From: Polyangiaceae bacterium
Lineage (GTDB): Bacteria; Myxococcota_A; Polyangia; Polyangiales; Polyangiaceae
Length of the DNA: 62,641 nt
Assembly (NCBI GenBank): GCA_013361525.1
Contig: JABFXY010000022.1
Coordinates: forward strand, 1-62,641
Direction: 5' to 3'
The position numbers were made by a program, and so were the translations under genes. Positions 1-8,779 of this stretch are shown in pieces; position 1 is the stretch's first letter, and each line of letters starts with the position of its first letter. The notes under the pieces were generated by a model. It ran no database searches. It was not told where the DNA came from and saw nothing but the letters and a program-made list of their open reading frames with translations.

Positions 1-205
1 TCGCTGCCGGAATTCTTTTAGTATCTGAAGCACGAACCGGAAGGTTCCACGAGGCTCGAAGCCGGGCGCATTGCGCTGCTTCGGGCCGTTCGTGTTTTGT
101 TTCGCTGATTGGCCTGCACGGCGGAGTCCGCTCTGGAGCTGCCTACCGATCGCCCCGGCGTGGACGGCTGGTCAGGCTCGGGGGACGATCTCCGTCGTGG
201 CGGAG

Positions 206-787
206 ATGAGCGTCGCGATGCGGGAGCGGTGGTTCCAGTCTGGGCTTCCCGAGGTGGAGGGCCGTGGGCTGCGTCTTCGGTCGCTGGGGCGCGAGGACGC
301 CGAGGACGTGTATCGCCTCTATTGCGATCGCGAAGCCGTGCGCTTCGGGTACGCGCCTCGAATGGTCGAGCTCTCCGACGCCGTCGCGGTGATCGACGAG
401 ACGCGCAGGCTCGCTGCCGAGAAGACGATTTTTCATTGGGGCGTCGCGTCGGCGGAGACGGGCCGGATCATCGGGCACGCGACGCTGTTCCACGTGGACT
501 GGCGGCACAGGCGCGGGGAGATCGGTTATTCCGTCCTGCGCGACCTCTGGGGGCAGGGCGTCGGCACCCGGGTGGTGCGCACGCTGCTCGAGTTTTCATT
601 CGGGTCGCTCGATCTCCGGAGGATGGAGGCGGACGTCGATCCGCGGAACGTGGCTTCGCTGAGGCTCCTCGAGAAGGTGGGTTTCCGTCGGGAGGGCCTC
701 TTCCGCGAGCGCTGGGAGATCGACGGTGAGCTCCAGGATGGGGTGGCTCTCGCGCTGCTGCGCTCGGAGTGGGGCGGAGCGGCGTAG
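206..787 (+). CDS. GNAT-family N-acetyltransferase (RimJ/RimL-like)
   Basis: Predicted cytoplasmic acetyl-CoA-dependent N-acetyltransferase of 193 residues. The GNAT core is visible: the acetyl-CoA pyrophosphate loop around QGVGTR (residues 117-122) follows a beta strand, and the C-terminal part has the N-x-x-S-x-x-L...K-x-G-F pattern (about 148-160) typical of RimJ/RimL-type enzymes. Length fits the family. The frame is open back to 71, but the upstream residues are not GNAT-like, so the ATG at 206 was chosen; an in-frame ATG at 218 is also possible. It stands alone, 38 bp before the methyltransferase lipoprotein. The substrate (ribosomal protein N-terminus, antibiotic or small amine) cannot be told from sequence. 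Confidence 0.85.
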   Translation: MSVAMRERWFQSGLPEVEGRGLRLRSLGREDAEDVYRLYCDREAVRFGYAPRMVELSDAVAVIDETRRLAAEKTIFHWGVASAETGRIIGHATLFHVDWRHRRGEIGYSVLRDLWGQGVGTRVVRTLLEFSFGSLDLRRMEADVDPRNVASLRLLEKVGFRREGLFRERWEIDGELQDGVALALLRSEWGGAA

Positions 788-825
788 CCGCGCGATCGCG
801 GGCGGCCGGGTAAGCTTGGGCCCGT

Positions 826-1560
826 ATGAAAAGATTCGTCATCGTGGTGGGGTGTGCGCTTTTGCTCGAGGCTTGCAGCAGCGCGACGCCGGAGCCCGAG
901 CGCGATCGCACGGAAACGTTGCCCGAACAGACGCACGGCGGGCACCACCACCATCACGGCGGCGGAATGCCGCTTCGATTCGACAAGGCCGAGGAGTGGA
1001 CGAAGGTCTTCGACGATCCGGAGCGTGATGCCTGGCAGCGCCCGGCGGAGGTGGTCACGCTGCTCGCGATTTCGCCGGGCATGACGGTCGCCGATCTCGG
1101 AGCCGGAACAGGCTATTTCCTGCCTCATTTGTCACGAGCGGTGGGCCCGTCGGGCAAGGCGCTGGGCCTCGACGTGGAGGACGACATGGTTCGCTTCATG
1201 ACCGAACGCGCCGCGAAAGAGGGGTTTGCGAATGTGGAGGCCAAGAAGGTGCCCTTCGATGCGCCCGGGCTCGCGAGCAGCTCCGTCGATCGGATCCTGA
1301 TCGTCGATACGTGGCACCACATCGAGTCGCGGCCCGAATATGCGAAGAAACTCGCGGCGGCGCTTCGTCCGGATGGGTTCGTGGCGATCGTCGACTTCAC
1401 GATGGAGACGGAGAAGGGGCCGCCGAAGAACCATCGCGTCGCGCCGGAGGCCGCGATGAAGGATTTGGAGGCAGGGGGGTTGTCCGTGAAGCTCGCGGAA
1501 GAGACGCTCCCGGATCAATACGTGGTGATCGGGAGGCGGACGGGTGGACCTCCGAAGTAA
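826..1560 (+). CDS. Predicted lipoprotein with class I SAM-methyltransferase fold
   Basis: A 244-residue protein that begins with a clear lipoprotein signal (MKRFVIVVGCALLLEAC, lipidated Cys17). A His-rich linker follows, with five consecutive His at 40-44 flanked by Gly. The rest is a Rossmann methyltransferase: motif I DLGAGTG at 90-96, an acidic residue after strand 2 (Asp116), then IVDTWHHI at about 159-166. The family normally methylates substrates in the cytoplasm using S-adenosylmethionine, so export is unexpected; the enzyme may be inactive, may bind another ligand, or the signal may act as a membrane anchor. Its 3' end overlaps the next gene by 17 bp, which suggests co-expression with the large TPR/C39 protein. 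The fold is clear; the role is unknown. Confidence 0.85.
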   Translation: MKRFVIVVGCALLLEACSSATPEPERDRTETLPEQTHGGHHHHHGGGMPLRFDKAEEWTKVFDDPERDAWQRPAEVVTLLAISPGMTVADLGAGTGYFLPHLSRAVGPSGKALGLDVEDDMVRFMTERAAKEGFANVEAKKVPFDAPGLASSSVDRILIVDTWHHIESRPEYAKKLAAALRPDGFVAIVDFTMETEKGPPKNHRVAPEAAMKDLEAGGLSVKLAEETLPDQYVVIGRRTGGPPK

Positions 1561-4500
1561 CGCACCGTCGGGGCGGGCTCTCGCGATTCGGAAATACCTC
1601 GCCGACGCGAGGCCTCGCACGGCTTGGAGCGAGCTCGCGGGCGGGGACGCACCCGAGTCGTGGAGCGATCCGCTCGAAGCCATCGAGGCGGTTCGGCTGT
1701 TGAACGCGCTTGGTGCGCCGAGACGGTCACGGCAACTCGCGCTGGTGCGCTACCGCCGAGATCCACGCTCGGCGTGGCTCCGTTACGGTTGGGCGCTCGA
1801 GCTTCTCGCGACGCGCGGGCCGTTCTTCGGCTGGCGGTTCCTCGCAAAGGAGCCCGAGGCATACGATGACCCATTTTTGACGGCGCGATTCGCGAATCTC
1901 CGCGTTCAGTCGCTGATCGAGCTGTCGGACTTCGATCGCGCGGAGCGATGGATCGAGCGCATCGAGCAGCTCGGCGTCTGGGGCACGGCGGAGATCCGCG
2001 CGCAGTGGCTTCGCGCACAGGATCGGCGAGCCGAAGCGCTGGAGCTCGCAACCTCCGCGCTGAAATCCGAGCCGCGTTCGCTCTGGCTCGTCGACGCATG
2101 TCTCGACCTCCACCAGGAGCTCGGTCAGGCAGACGCGTCGTTTCGGCTGCTCGAGGAGAAGGAGGCGGAGCTCGATGCCGGCGGCCTTTCGCTGCGTCTC
2201 GGGCACGAGCTGCTCCTGCGCGAGGAGCCTGCCGGCGTGGAAGCCGCCGTCGCCCGTGCGGAGGAGCGGCTGCCACTCGCCGAGCCGGAGGTGCAAAAGG
2301 GTTTCGCGTGGCTTCGGGGCGAGGCCGCCTACCTCGAGGGCCGAACGGCGGATGCGATCCGGTTCGCACGCGAGAGCGAGGCGAAGGTAGCGGTCGCGCT
2401 CGCGGATCTGCTCGAGAAGGAGCCCGCGTCTTCGGGCAGGCGCAAGCGGCTTGCGGTTCCGCATGTCGCACAGCACCGCTCGACCTGCGTCCCGGCGACG
2501 TTGACGTCGCTGCTGTCGTTTGCGGGGGTGGACGTGGACCACGTCGGCGTGGCGGATGCGATTTGCTACGACGGCACCGCCCAGCACGTCGAACGCGTGT
2601 GGGCGCAGGGTCAAGGCCTCGTTGTCCGTGAGTTCACCCTGGATTGGGACACGGCGGTGCGGCTGATCGATGCCGGCCTCGCTATGTCGCTCGTTCTGAC
2701 GGGCGCGACACGCGGACACATGGTCGCGGTGGTCGGGTATGACGAGCGGCGGCGCTCCCTGCTCTTGATGGACCCTTCATCGGGACCGCTCGAGGCCGTT
2801 TCGCAGTCGCTCTTCGAGTCCATGCGCCCGTACGGTCCGCGCGCGGCGCTCGTATTGCCGAAGGCTCGGGCGCCGGATGCCGACGCTGTCGATCTGCCCG
2901 ACGCTTCGCTGTACGACGCGCTCCATGCGGTGCACGTCGCGATCGAGCGCGACGATCTCGAAAGCGCCCGCAAAGAACAGGACGCGCTCGTCGCTTCTAC
3001 GCCCAATCATCGGCTGACCGAGTTCGCCCGGCGCGCGGTCGCGATCCACGAGAAGGATTGGGCTGCCGCCGCGGGGGCGTGCGAGCGGCTGCTCGCCGTT
3101 TTCGACAACGATGCGCGTTCGCGCGTTCTGCTGGTGCAATGCCGGCTGGCCCGGCTCGGTCGCGAGGAACGGGTCGCGGCGCTCCGCGAAGCGATCGACA
3201 AAGGGGGGCACGACGCTTCGGTCTTTCGGGTGATGCTCGCGACGGAGCTGGCGAATGATGCGCGGGATGCGCTCGAAGCGGAGCGTCTCGCTCTGCGGGC
3301 GCTGCGCGAGCGTGGGCCTGACGGCCGCGCGATCATGGTGCTCGGCCGTGTGGCGGCGCATCGAGGTGACGCGGCAGATTCGGCTGAGCTTCACCAGCTC
3401 GGCGCCTGCATCGATTGGGCGAGCGAGGATGCCGCGCGTTTGCTGCATGACGCGACCGTGCGCAACGGGCGAGGGGACGCGGCGCTGTCGGTGTTGCGAG
3501 CGCGGGCCCGACGCGCACGGACGCGTTCGTGCCTGCCGACGTGCACCTACATCGAGGCGCTCGATGAACGTGGACACACCGGCGCGAGCCTGGCGGAGCT
3601 CGACGATTCGTTGCGCGCTCGACCCTCCGACCGCGCGTTGCTCGCATTCGGCGTCCAACGTTATGCGTCCGCAGGGCGCGACCGCCGGGCAGCCGCTTGT
3701 ATGGATCGCCTCGCGGAGGTCGCGGTCGGACGGTCCCTCGACGACGCGCGCATCGCGAGGCTTCTGCGCAGCGGGCGTATCGAGGAAGCCCGGGACACGG
3801 TCGCGCGCCGGTCGCTTGCAGAGCCGGACGACGTGGAGATGCTCGCGCGCTGCGCCTCGATCACCGGACAAGTCGAAAACCGCGCGGCGGCGACAGCGTT
3901 TTTGCGGCGCGCGCTCGAACGCGAGCCCGACAATGCCGCGCTCGCGCAGCTCGTCATCGAGTCGGGGGTCGCACCGCGAGAGCGCGTCGACATCGCCGAG
4001 CGAGCCTTGCGGCGCGAGCCCGGACACGTGCCGCTGATCCTGAACGCGGCGTTCGGGTACGCGGCGCTCGGTGACACCGATGCGTCGAAAGAGCGCGCGG
4101 AGCGCGCGCTTCGTGTCGGCCCTGGTCACCCGATGCCGCTCGGCGCCGTTGGGAGGCTCGCGGCCCGACGCGGAGACCGCGAAGAGGCGGCCCGGCTGTT
4201 TCGAGCCGCGCTCGAGAACGACGTGGATCAGGCCGAGGTCATCGGCGAGTACGTCGATTGCGCGGACGAACATCGCGTTTACACCGAGCGGCTCGCGTGG
4301 GTATTCGAGCGAGCCTGCGAACGAAGCTCGCGCGGTGCGGGATTCGACGGGTGGTACGACGCCGCGCGCGGACACCTCGCGATCGTCGAGCTTCGCCGAA
4401 TGGCGAGCGCGGCAGCGGCGCGCCGGCCCGACCTCGCGACGACGCGGATGCTGGAGGTCGAGGCACTCCTCGACGCCCAAGACAAAACCGAGGCTGGCAG

Positions 4501-6601
4501 GCGGCTCGTCGATGCCGACGCAGCCGTCGAGGAGCAGCGCGCGTTCGGCACGCAGGCGGCGCGCCTCTGGTACCTCGCCGGCGACGGTGAACGGGCGCTG
4601 TCGTACTCGCACCGCGCGCTCGCTCGGTTTCCCGAGGTCCAGCCGCTGTTGTTTCACCTCGCGTTGCTCGACGAGCTCGGTCGCCGCCCGTGGGCCGTCC
4701 GTCGCGCGCGGGCCGCGCTCGTTCGCCACCCCTGCGAGCCGTTGTTGCTTCTGCACGTGGCCCGGATCGAGGCTGGAATGGGGCGCCGCGACGTTGCGGT
4801 GGGACTCTGCGAAAGCGCGATCGCAATCGCTCCACAACATCGGGCAGCGTGGCTTTTGCGCGCCGAGCTCGGCGTCGCCCGCGGGGAGGCCGATGTGCTC
4901 GACCGCGTGCACCAATGGACGGAGTCACGCGCCTGGGACGCGACCGCGCAGCTGACCCTCTCTCGGCTCGCGTCGATGCACGACGTGCACGATGTCGCCA
5001 TCGATGCCGCCAAGAAGGCGACGTCGCTCGCCCCTTGGGACGTGAGCACGCACGAAGCACACGCGCTGGCCTTGTTCGAGGGAAAGCGCACGCAGGATGC
5101 GCTCAAGGCGTGCAACGTGCAGCGTCTTTCGGGGCGATCCGCAGCTCGACTCGCGACGCGGCGCGCGCTCATCTTCGCGAACACCGACGACGGTCGCGCG
5201 GCGTTCGCGGAGACGACCAAGATCCTGGAGCGGTGGCCGTCGTGTGTCGCTGCGATGCGGCTCCGCATCCATCTGCGTGGGCCGGACGATCCGACGCAGG
5301 CGGAGGAGCTGCTCGCGTACGAGTCGTTCGACGACATGGCCCTCATGGCGCTCGGCGAGGAGGACGTGCGCCGGCGGCGATTCGAGCGAGCGCGCAGCTG
5401 GTACTTGCGCGTGCTGGAGCGTGATCCGAAACACCGAGACGCGATCGTCGGCGCCGTTCAAGCGAGCAAGAACCTAGACGATCTGGACACCGCCCACCGC
5501 TTCATCGAACGCCTCGACGCGATCGATCCCGGCGAGGCCGCTGCGTTTCGCATCTCGTTTGCGCTCGAGCAGGGCCGTATCGAAGCCGCGCTCGAGGTGC
5601 TCACCACAATCGTCGCCGGCGATCGCTACGACCCGGACGTCTTCAAGACCGCCATCGACACGTGGCACAACAACGAGGGCCCACCCGTGCTCGTGGCGCA
5701 CCTCGACGAGCTCGCCGCTTCCCCGGACAGCGCGGAAGCCTTCGTCCAGCGTTGGTCGGAGGTCCGCATGGAGCTCGCCGCGCACGCGACAGCGCCCGAC
5801 TACGTCGCGGCTATCGCTTCACGAGACGAGGATCGCGGAGCGACCGCCTTCGCAGCCACCGCAAATGGGCTCGCAACAGCCGCAAATGCGTCGATTCTTT
5901 GGCTCGCGGTGCGATTTCGAGCGCTCCTGCGCGCGCGCACGCGAGCAGCGGTCGCCGTGAGCTCGGCCTACGCGATCCGCGGGCATCTTTGGTGTGCCGT
6001 CGCGTGGTCGACGCGCTGGGTACGACGGCCCGATGTCGCGCCGTGGATGCTATTGCACGTCGCCTCGTGCTGGGACGCGCTCGGGTGCCATGACCGGGCC
6101 GCGGCGACGCGTCGAAAGGCGCGGTCGCTCGCGCCCGATCGAACGACCCCGGATCACACGGTATGGCTCGCGCTCCACGAAGGGTGCCGCGGCGCGCGCG
6201 GGGAGGCGGAGCGATTGCTGACCGAAGCCGACGCGCCGGTCACCGACGGCGGCAAGCTCGCGTTGAGGCTCACGCAGATCCTCCTCGAAACGGCAGGACC
6301 GGGCGGGCCTTCGGTCGCCGCCTCGCTCGAGCAAATGAGCACCATCGCACGGAGTCTCGTCGAGCGCGGCGAGCTTACGCGGTCTCTGCACCTGACCATT
6401 CAGCGAACCGGGCGGGCACTCCGGCGCATCCGTACGCGGCCATGGCCTCCTCTCGTGCGGTTGGAGGAGGGCTGGTACTGGCTCCGCGCAGGCAATCTAC
6501 GCCGCGTCGTCAGTACGCTTTTGATCATTGGCGTCGTCTTCGGATCTTTGGTGGCTTGGGGGCTGCTCGCTGAGGTCGATTCGAAGCCTCGGCGGCATTG
6601 A
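1544..6601 (+). CDS. Giant TPR protein with C39-like cysteine peptidase domain
   Basis: A 1685-residue protein built almost entirely of helical TPR-like repeats. A papain-like C39 domain interrupts them at about residues 300-440. The catalytic triad can be placed: Cys315 in STCVPAT, His392 in GHMVAVVGY and Asp410 in LLLMDPSSG. A single hydrophobic segment near the C-terminus (about 1650-1672) is followed by a short basic tail and could anchor the protein with the bulk on the cytoplasmic side. C39 domains classically cut double-Gly leader peptides of bacteriocins during export, but there is no ABC transporter domain or neighbouring peptide gene here. The start is GTG at 1544, inside the end of the methyltransferase gene. 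Function is unknown; the TPR array suggests a scaffold that recruits protein substrates to the peptidase. Confidence 0.88.
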   Translation: MDLRSNAPSGRALAIRKYLADARPRTAWSELAGGDAPESWSDPLEAIEAVRLLNALGAPRRSRQLALVRYRRDPRSAWLRYGWALELLATRGPFFGWRFLAKEPEAYDDPFLTARFANLRVQSLIELSDFDRAERWIERIEQLGVWGTAEIRAQWLRAQDRRAEALELATSALKSEPRSLWLVDACLDLHQELGQADASFRLLEEKEAELDAGGLSLRLGHELLLREEPAGVEAAVARAEERLPLAEPEVQKGFAWLRGEAAYLEGRTADAIRFARESEAKVAVALADLLEKEPASSGRRKRLAVPHVAQHRSTCVPATLTSLLSFAGVDVDHVGVADAICYDGTAQHVERVWAQGQGLVVREFTLDWDTAVRLIDAGLAMSLVLTGATRGHMVAVVGYDERRRSLLLMDPSSGPLEAVSQSLFESMRPYGPRAALVLPKARAPDADAVDLPDASLYDALHAVHVAIERDDLESARKEQDALVASTPNHRLTEFARRAVAIHEKDWAAAAGACERLLAVFDNDARSRVLLVQCRLARLGREERVAALREAIDKGGHDASVFRVMLATELANDARDALEAERLALRALRERGPDGRAIMVLGRVAAHRGDAADSAELHQLGACIDWASEDAARLLHDATVRNGRGDAALSVLRARARRARTRSCLPTCTYIEALDERGHTGASLAELDDSLRARPSDRALLAFGVQRYASAGRDRRAAACMDRLAEVAVGRSLDDARIARLLRSGRIEEARDTVARRSLAEPDDVEMLARCASITGQVENRAAATAFLRRALEREPDNAALAQLVIESGVAPRERVDIAERALRREPGHVPLILNAAFGYAALGDTDASKERAERALRVGPGHPMPLGAVGRLAARRGDREEAARLFRAALENDVDQAEVIGEYVDCADEHRVYTERLAWVFERACERSSRGAGFDGWYDAARGHLAIVELRRMASAAAARRPDLATTRMLEVEALLDAQDKTEAGRRLVDADAAVEEQRAFGTQAARLWYLAGDGERALSYSHRALARFPEVQPLLFHLALLDELGRRPWAVRRARAALVRHPCEPLLLLHVARIEAGMGRRDVAVGLCESAIAIAPQHRAAWLLRAELGVARGEADVLDRVHQWTESRAWDATAQLTLSRLASMHDVHDVAIDAAKKATSLAPWDVSTHEAHALALFEGKRTQDALKACNVQRLSGRSAARLATRRALIFANTDDGRAAFAETTKILERWPSCVAAMRLRIHLRGPDDPTQAEELLAYESFDDMALMALGEEDVRRRRFERARSWYLRVLERDPKHRDAIVGAVQASKNLDDLDTAHRFIERLDAIDPGEAAAFRISFALEQGRIEAALEVLTTIVAGDRYDPDVFKTAIDTWHNNEGPPVLVAHLDELAASPDSAEAFVQRWSEVRMELAAHATAPDYVAAIASRDEDRGATAFAATANGLATAANASILWLAVRFRALLRARTRAAVAVSSAYAIRGHLWCAVAWSTRWVRRPDVAPWMLLHVASCWDALGCHDRAAATRRKARSLAPDRTTPDHTVWLALHEGCRGARGEAERLLTEADAPVTDGGKLALRLTQILLETAGPGGPSVAASLEQMSTIARSLVERGELTRSLHLTIQRTGRALRRIRTRPWPPLVRLEEGWYWLRAGNLRRVVSTLLIIGVVFGSLVAWGLLAEVDSKPRRH

Positions 6602-6663
6602 GCATTGCGGCCACACGGTGTCGATGTCTCGACACCCGCGTGGCTCCTTCGTTGCTAGTCGGC

Positions 6664-7749
6664 ATGACCATGAGGCCGAGCCTTTACACATTGGGTGTGC
6701 TCCTCACGTCGGTTGCGACAGCTTGCTCGGAAGAGACTCGGCCGGACGAGCCGGAGACGCACACACAGGTGCCGCCACGACCGGAAGGAGCCGAAGCCGG
6801 CGATGGGTCGGGGACGATGTTTGCCGTCACGAAATATTTCATCGGGAGCACCACCCGTGACGGCGTCGCATCGATCGATGCGTGGCAGGCTTACGGCTAC
6901 GACCGTGACGACGCGATTACCAAAGACCATTTCGAGGGGCATTGCGCTGTGTTCGGCGCAGCAAGCCCGCCTGAGGTGTTCGAGGATGGCCCAGGCGGGA
7001 TCGACAACGGGTTTGGGCACCACATCGTGCCGATCTTTTCGTTTCTTTCCGGCGGTGGGTTTGGCGACGACCCAGACCCCGAGCCTCAGAACGAAACAAA
7101 CGCGAAGCTCGGGGCGGGGACGTCCGCGCTCGTCTTCTATTTGAGAGATCTCGGCCCGGCGGAGCGTTACGACCCGATTGACGCATTCGTTTACGAGGGA
7201 ACGGGGGCGGTCGATGGCGAATGGTTGCTTCGCGCCGAATCGGTTGCGAACCCCAGCGCGGCGACGCTCGACGAAGTTCTCGTTAGTGGGCTAACGCACT
7301 TCGCGAAGTCCTATGTGAACGACGGCGTATGGGTAGGGCTCGAGGAGCCCGGCGAGGATCGGGTCCTCACCGTGACGTGGACCATCGCGGGGGCGCCGCT
7401 CGAGCTCCGGATCCACCACGCGGTCGTGGTGATGGAGCTGCCTCGCACCGAGGGGGATGCGGCGACCGGCACGGTATCCGGCATTGTCGATGCGGAAGAG
7501 CTCCGTGAGGACATGCGATCGTTCGTTGTCGAGGTCTTCGACGAAGACCTCTGCACAGGAAGCGCGGTGGACAGCTTGCTCAATCAAGTTCGGCAGCAGG
7601 CCGACATCATGCGCGACGGAATTCAAGATCCCGATCAAGTCTGCGACGGGCTGTCGATTGGCTTCGGATTCGAGGCAAGGCCGGCCGTCGTGCGTGGGGT
7701 TGCGGAGCCTGCCGCTCCGCCGCCCGACCTCTGCGCGCCGATGCCCTGA
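6664..7749 (+). CDS. Lipoprotein of unknown function
   Basis: A 361-residue predicted outer-envelope lipoprotein. The signal is MTMRPSLYTLGVLLTSVATAC with lipidation at Cys21, followed by an acidic, Pro/Glu-rich linker. No family was recognised in the mature part, which is acidic and rich in Gly, Asp and Glu. The reading frame is open upstream to 6598, but only the ATG at 6664 (or 6670) places the signal peptide at the N-terminus. It converges on the frameshifted M60-like peptidase, with only 4 bp between the two stop codons. Confidence 0.8.
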   Translation: MTMRPSLYTLGVLLTSVATACSEETRPDEPETHTQVPPRPEGAEAGDGSGTMFAVTKYFIGSTTRDGVASIDAWQAYGYDRDDAITKDHFEGHCAVFGAASPPEVFEDGPGGIDNGFGHHIVPIFSFLSGGGFGDDPDPEPQNETNAKLGAGTSALVFYLRDLGPAERYDPIDAFVYEGTGAVDGEWLLRAESVANPSAATLDEVLVSGLTHFAKSYVNDGVWVGLEEPGEDRVLTVTWTIAGAPLELRIHHAVVVMELPRTEGDAATGTVSGIVDAEELREDMRSFVVEVFDEDLCTGSAVDSLLNQVRQQADIMRDGIQDPDQVCDGLSIGFGFEARPAVVRGVAEPAAPPPDLCAPMP

Positions 7750-7753
7750 CGTT

Positions 7754-8718
7754 TCAGAGCAATGGCACCTTCCACGTAGCAAAGGTCGCCGACGTGTCTG
7801 TCCCCGCGGCCTGATTGATGCGGTCGCGGACGAAGGTCCAGGTGACGGCGTCGTCGTTCGGTTCGTACGGGACCTCACCGCCGATCGTCGCGTCCATGTC
7901 CTCGAAGAACGATTGCCACAGCGGCCAGTCGTAGGCAGCGGTGAATTCCATCAAGAAGCACAGCTGGAGGAAAGGGTCGTCGCGGAGCATGGGATAGGCG
8001 CCGCTCTGCAAGTACGCCTCTTTGTCATTGCAATAGCTGTCGACGTTCGGGTGGGTGCGACCGAGCTTGTCGAGGGTGTAGAGCGTAAACAGGTTCGGCC
8101 ACGATTCGAGATTGAGGATCATGTAGGACCATGTTCCATTCGACATCGTGAACGAGTGCCCGAATTCGTGGGCGAAGCCCCATATGTCGGTCGCCGGGTC
8201 GGACGCATTGAGGATCCGCTGTGTGGGCTCGCCGCTCATGAGCGACGGGTCACAGCGAACGGGATTTCCGGCCAGCATGTAGCCGAGCGCGACGACGTCG
8301 GGGTCGGGGAAGAGGCGGATTCGCTGTGCGCGATAGGGCACATTCGGGCGGATCTCCGAGTGGGCGTCGTAAATGCGATCCAGGACGTCGATCGACGGGG
8401 ACGCGGTGGCCTTGTCGATCTCTGCCTCGACGGCCGGAATCGTCACGATGACGTGGCGGCCGCGGATTTCGACCCAGCCGCTCTCGATCGCTGCGTAATC
8501 GTACGCGCACGCCTGCGTCGCCGGCACGGTCGGGACGGTGGCACCGGACGAAGTCACGGTGACATCCAATGCGCCGTCCATCGGCAGGCGCGTTCCATAG
8601 GTTTCACCCAGGTCGGTATCGAAGTTCGCACCGATGTCGTATCGGAGGTGGTCCCGTCGTCACCGCAGCCGAGTACCAGCGTGACCAGGACGCCGAGAAG
8701 GTACGTCGCGTGTCGCAT
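7754..8718 (-). pseudogene. M60-like (enhancin-type) metallopeptidase lipoprotein, frameshifted
   Basis: Two overlapping frames appear to be one gene. The 5' frame starts at 8718 with a lipoprotein signal (MRHATYLLGVLVTLVLGC, then DDGTTSDT) and runs to a stop at 8554. The second frame, open from below a TGA at 8660-8662 down to 7754, carries the enzyme: HEFGHSF is the HExxH zinc site and NLESWPNLFTLY, 16 residues later, gives the third ligand Glu, the layout of M60/enhancin-like gluzincins that cut mucin-type glycoproteins. The frames join if one base is missing between about 8630 and 8659; the GGG run there is a candidate. Without restoration the catalytic part lacks a signal and a good start (the first ATG is at 8581). 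A sequencing error is as likely as a true mutation. Confidence 0.7.
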
Positions 8719-8779
8719 CGCTCGAGTAGAGCCGCGAACGCGGGGGCGGACAACGGCGTCCTCGCCGGGAGAGAGCGCT

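Noticed and set aside
940..970. Five-His run taken as an engineered tag
   Set aside because: It lies inside a natural His/Gly linker after a lipoprotein signal, with no vector sequence nearby.
2777..4915. A 712-codon open frame on the minus strand inside the giant TPR gene
   Set aside because: Its residues follow no family pattern and mirror the codon bias of the plus-strand gene; it is an antisense shadow of high-GC coding DNA.
8630..8662. Programmed -1 frameshift in the M60-like gene
   Set aside because: No slippery heptamer or stable downstream structure was found; a missing base is simpler.
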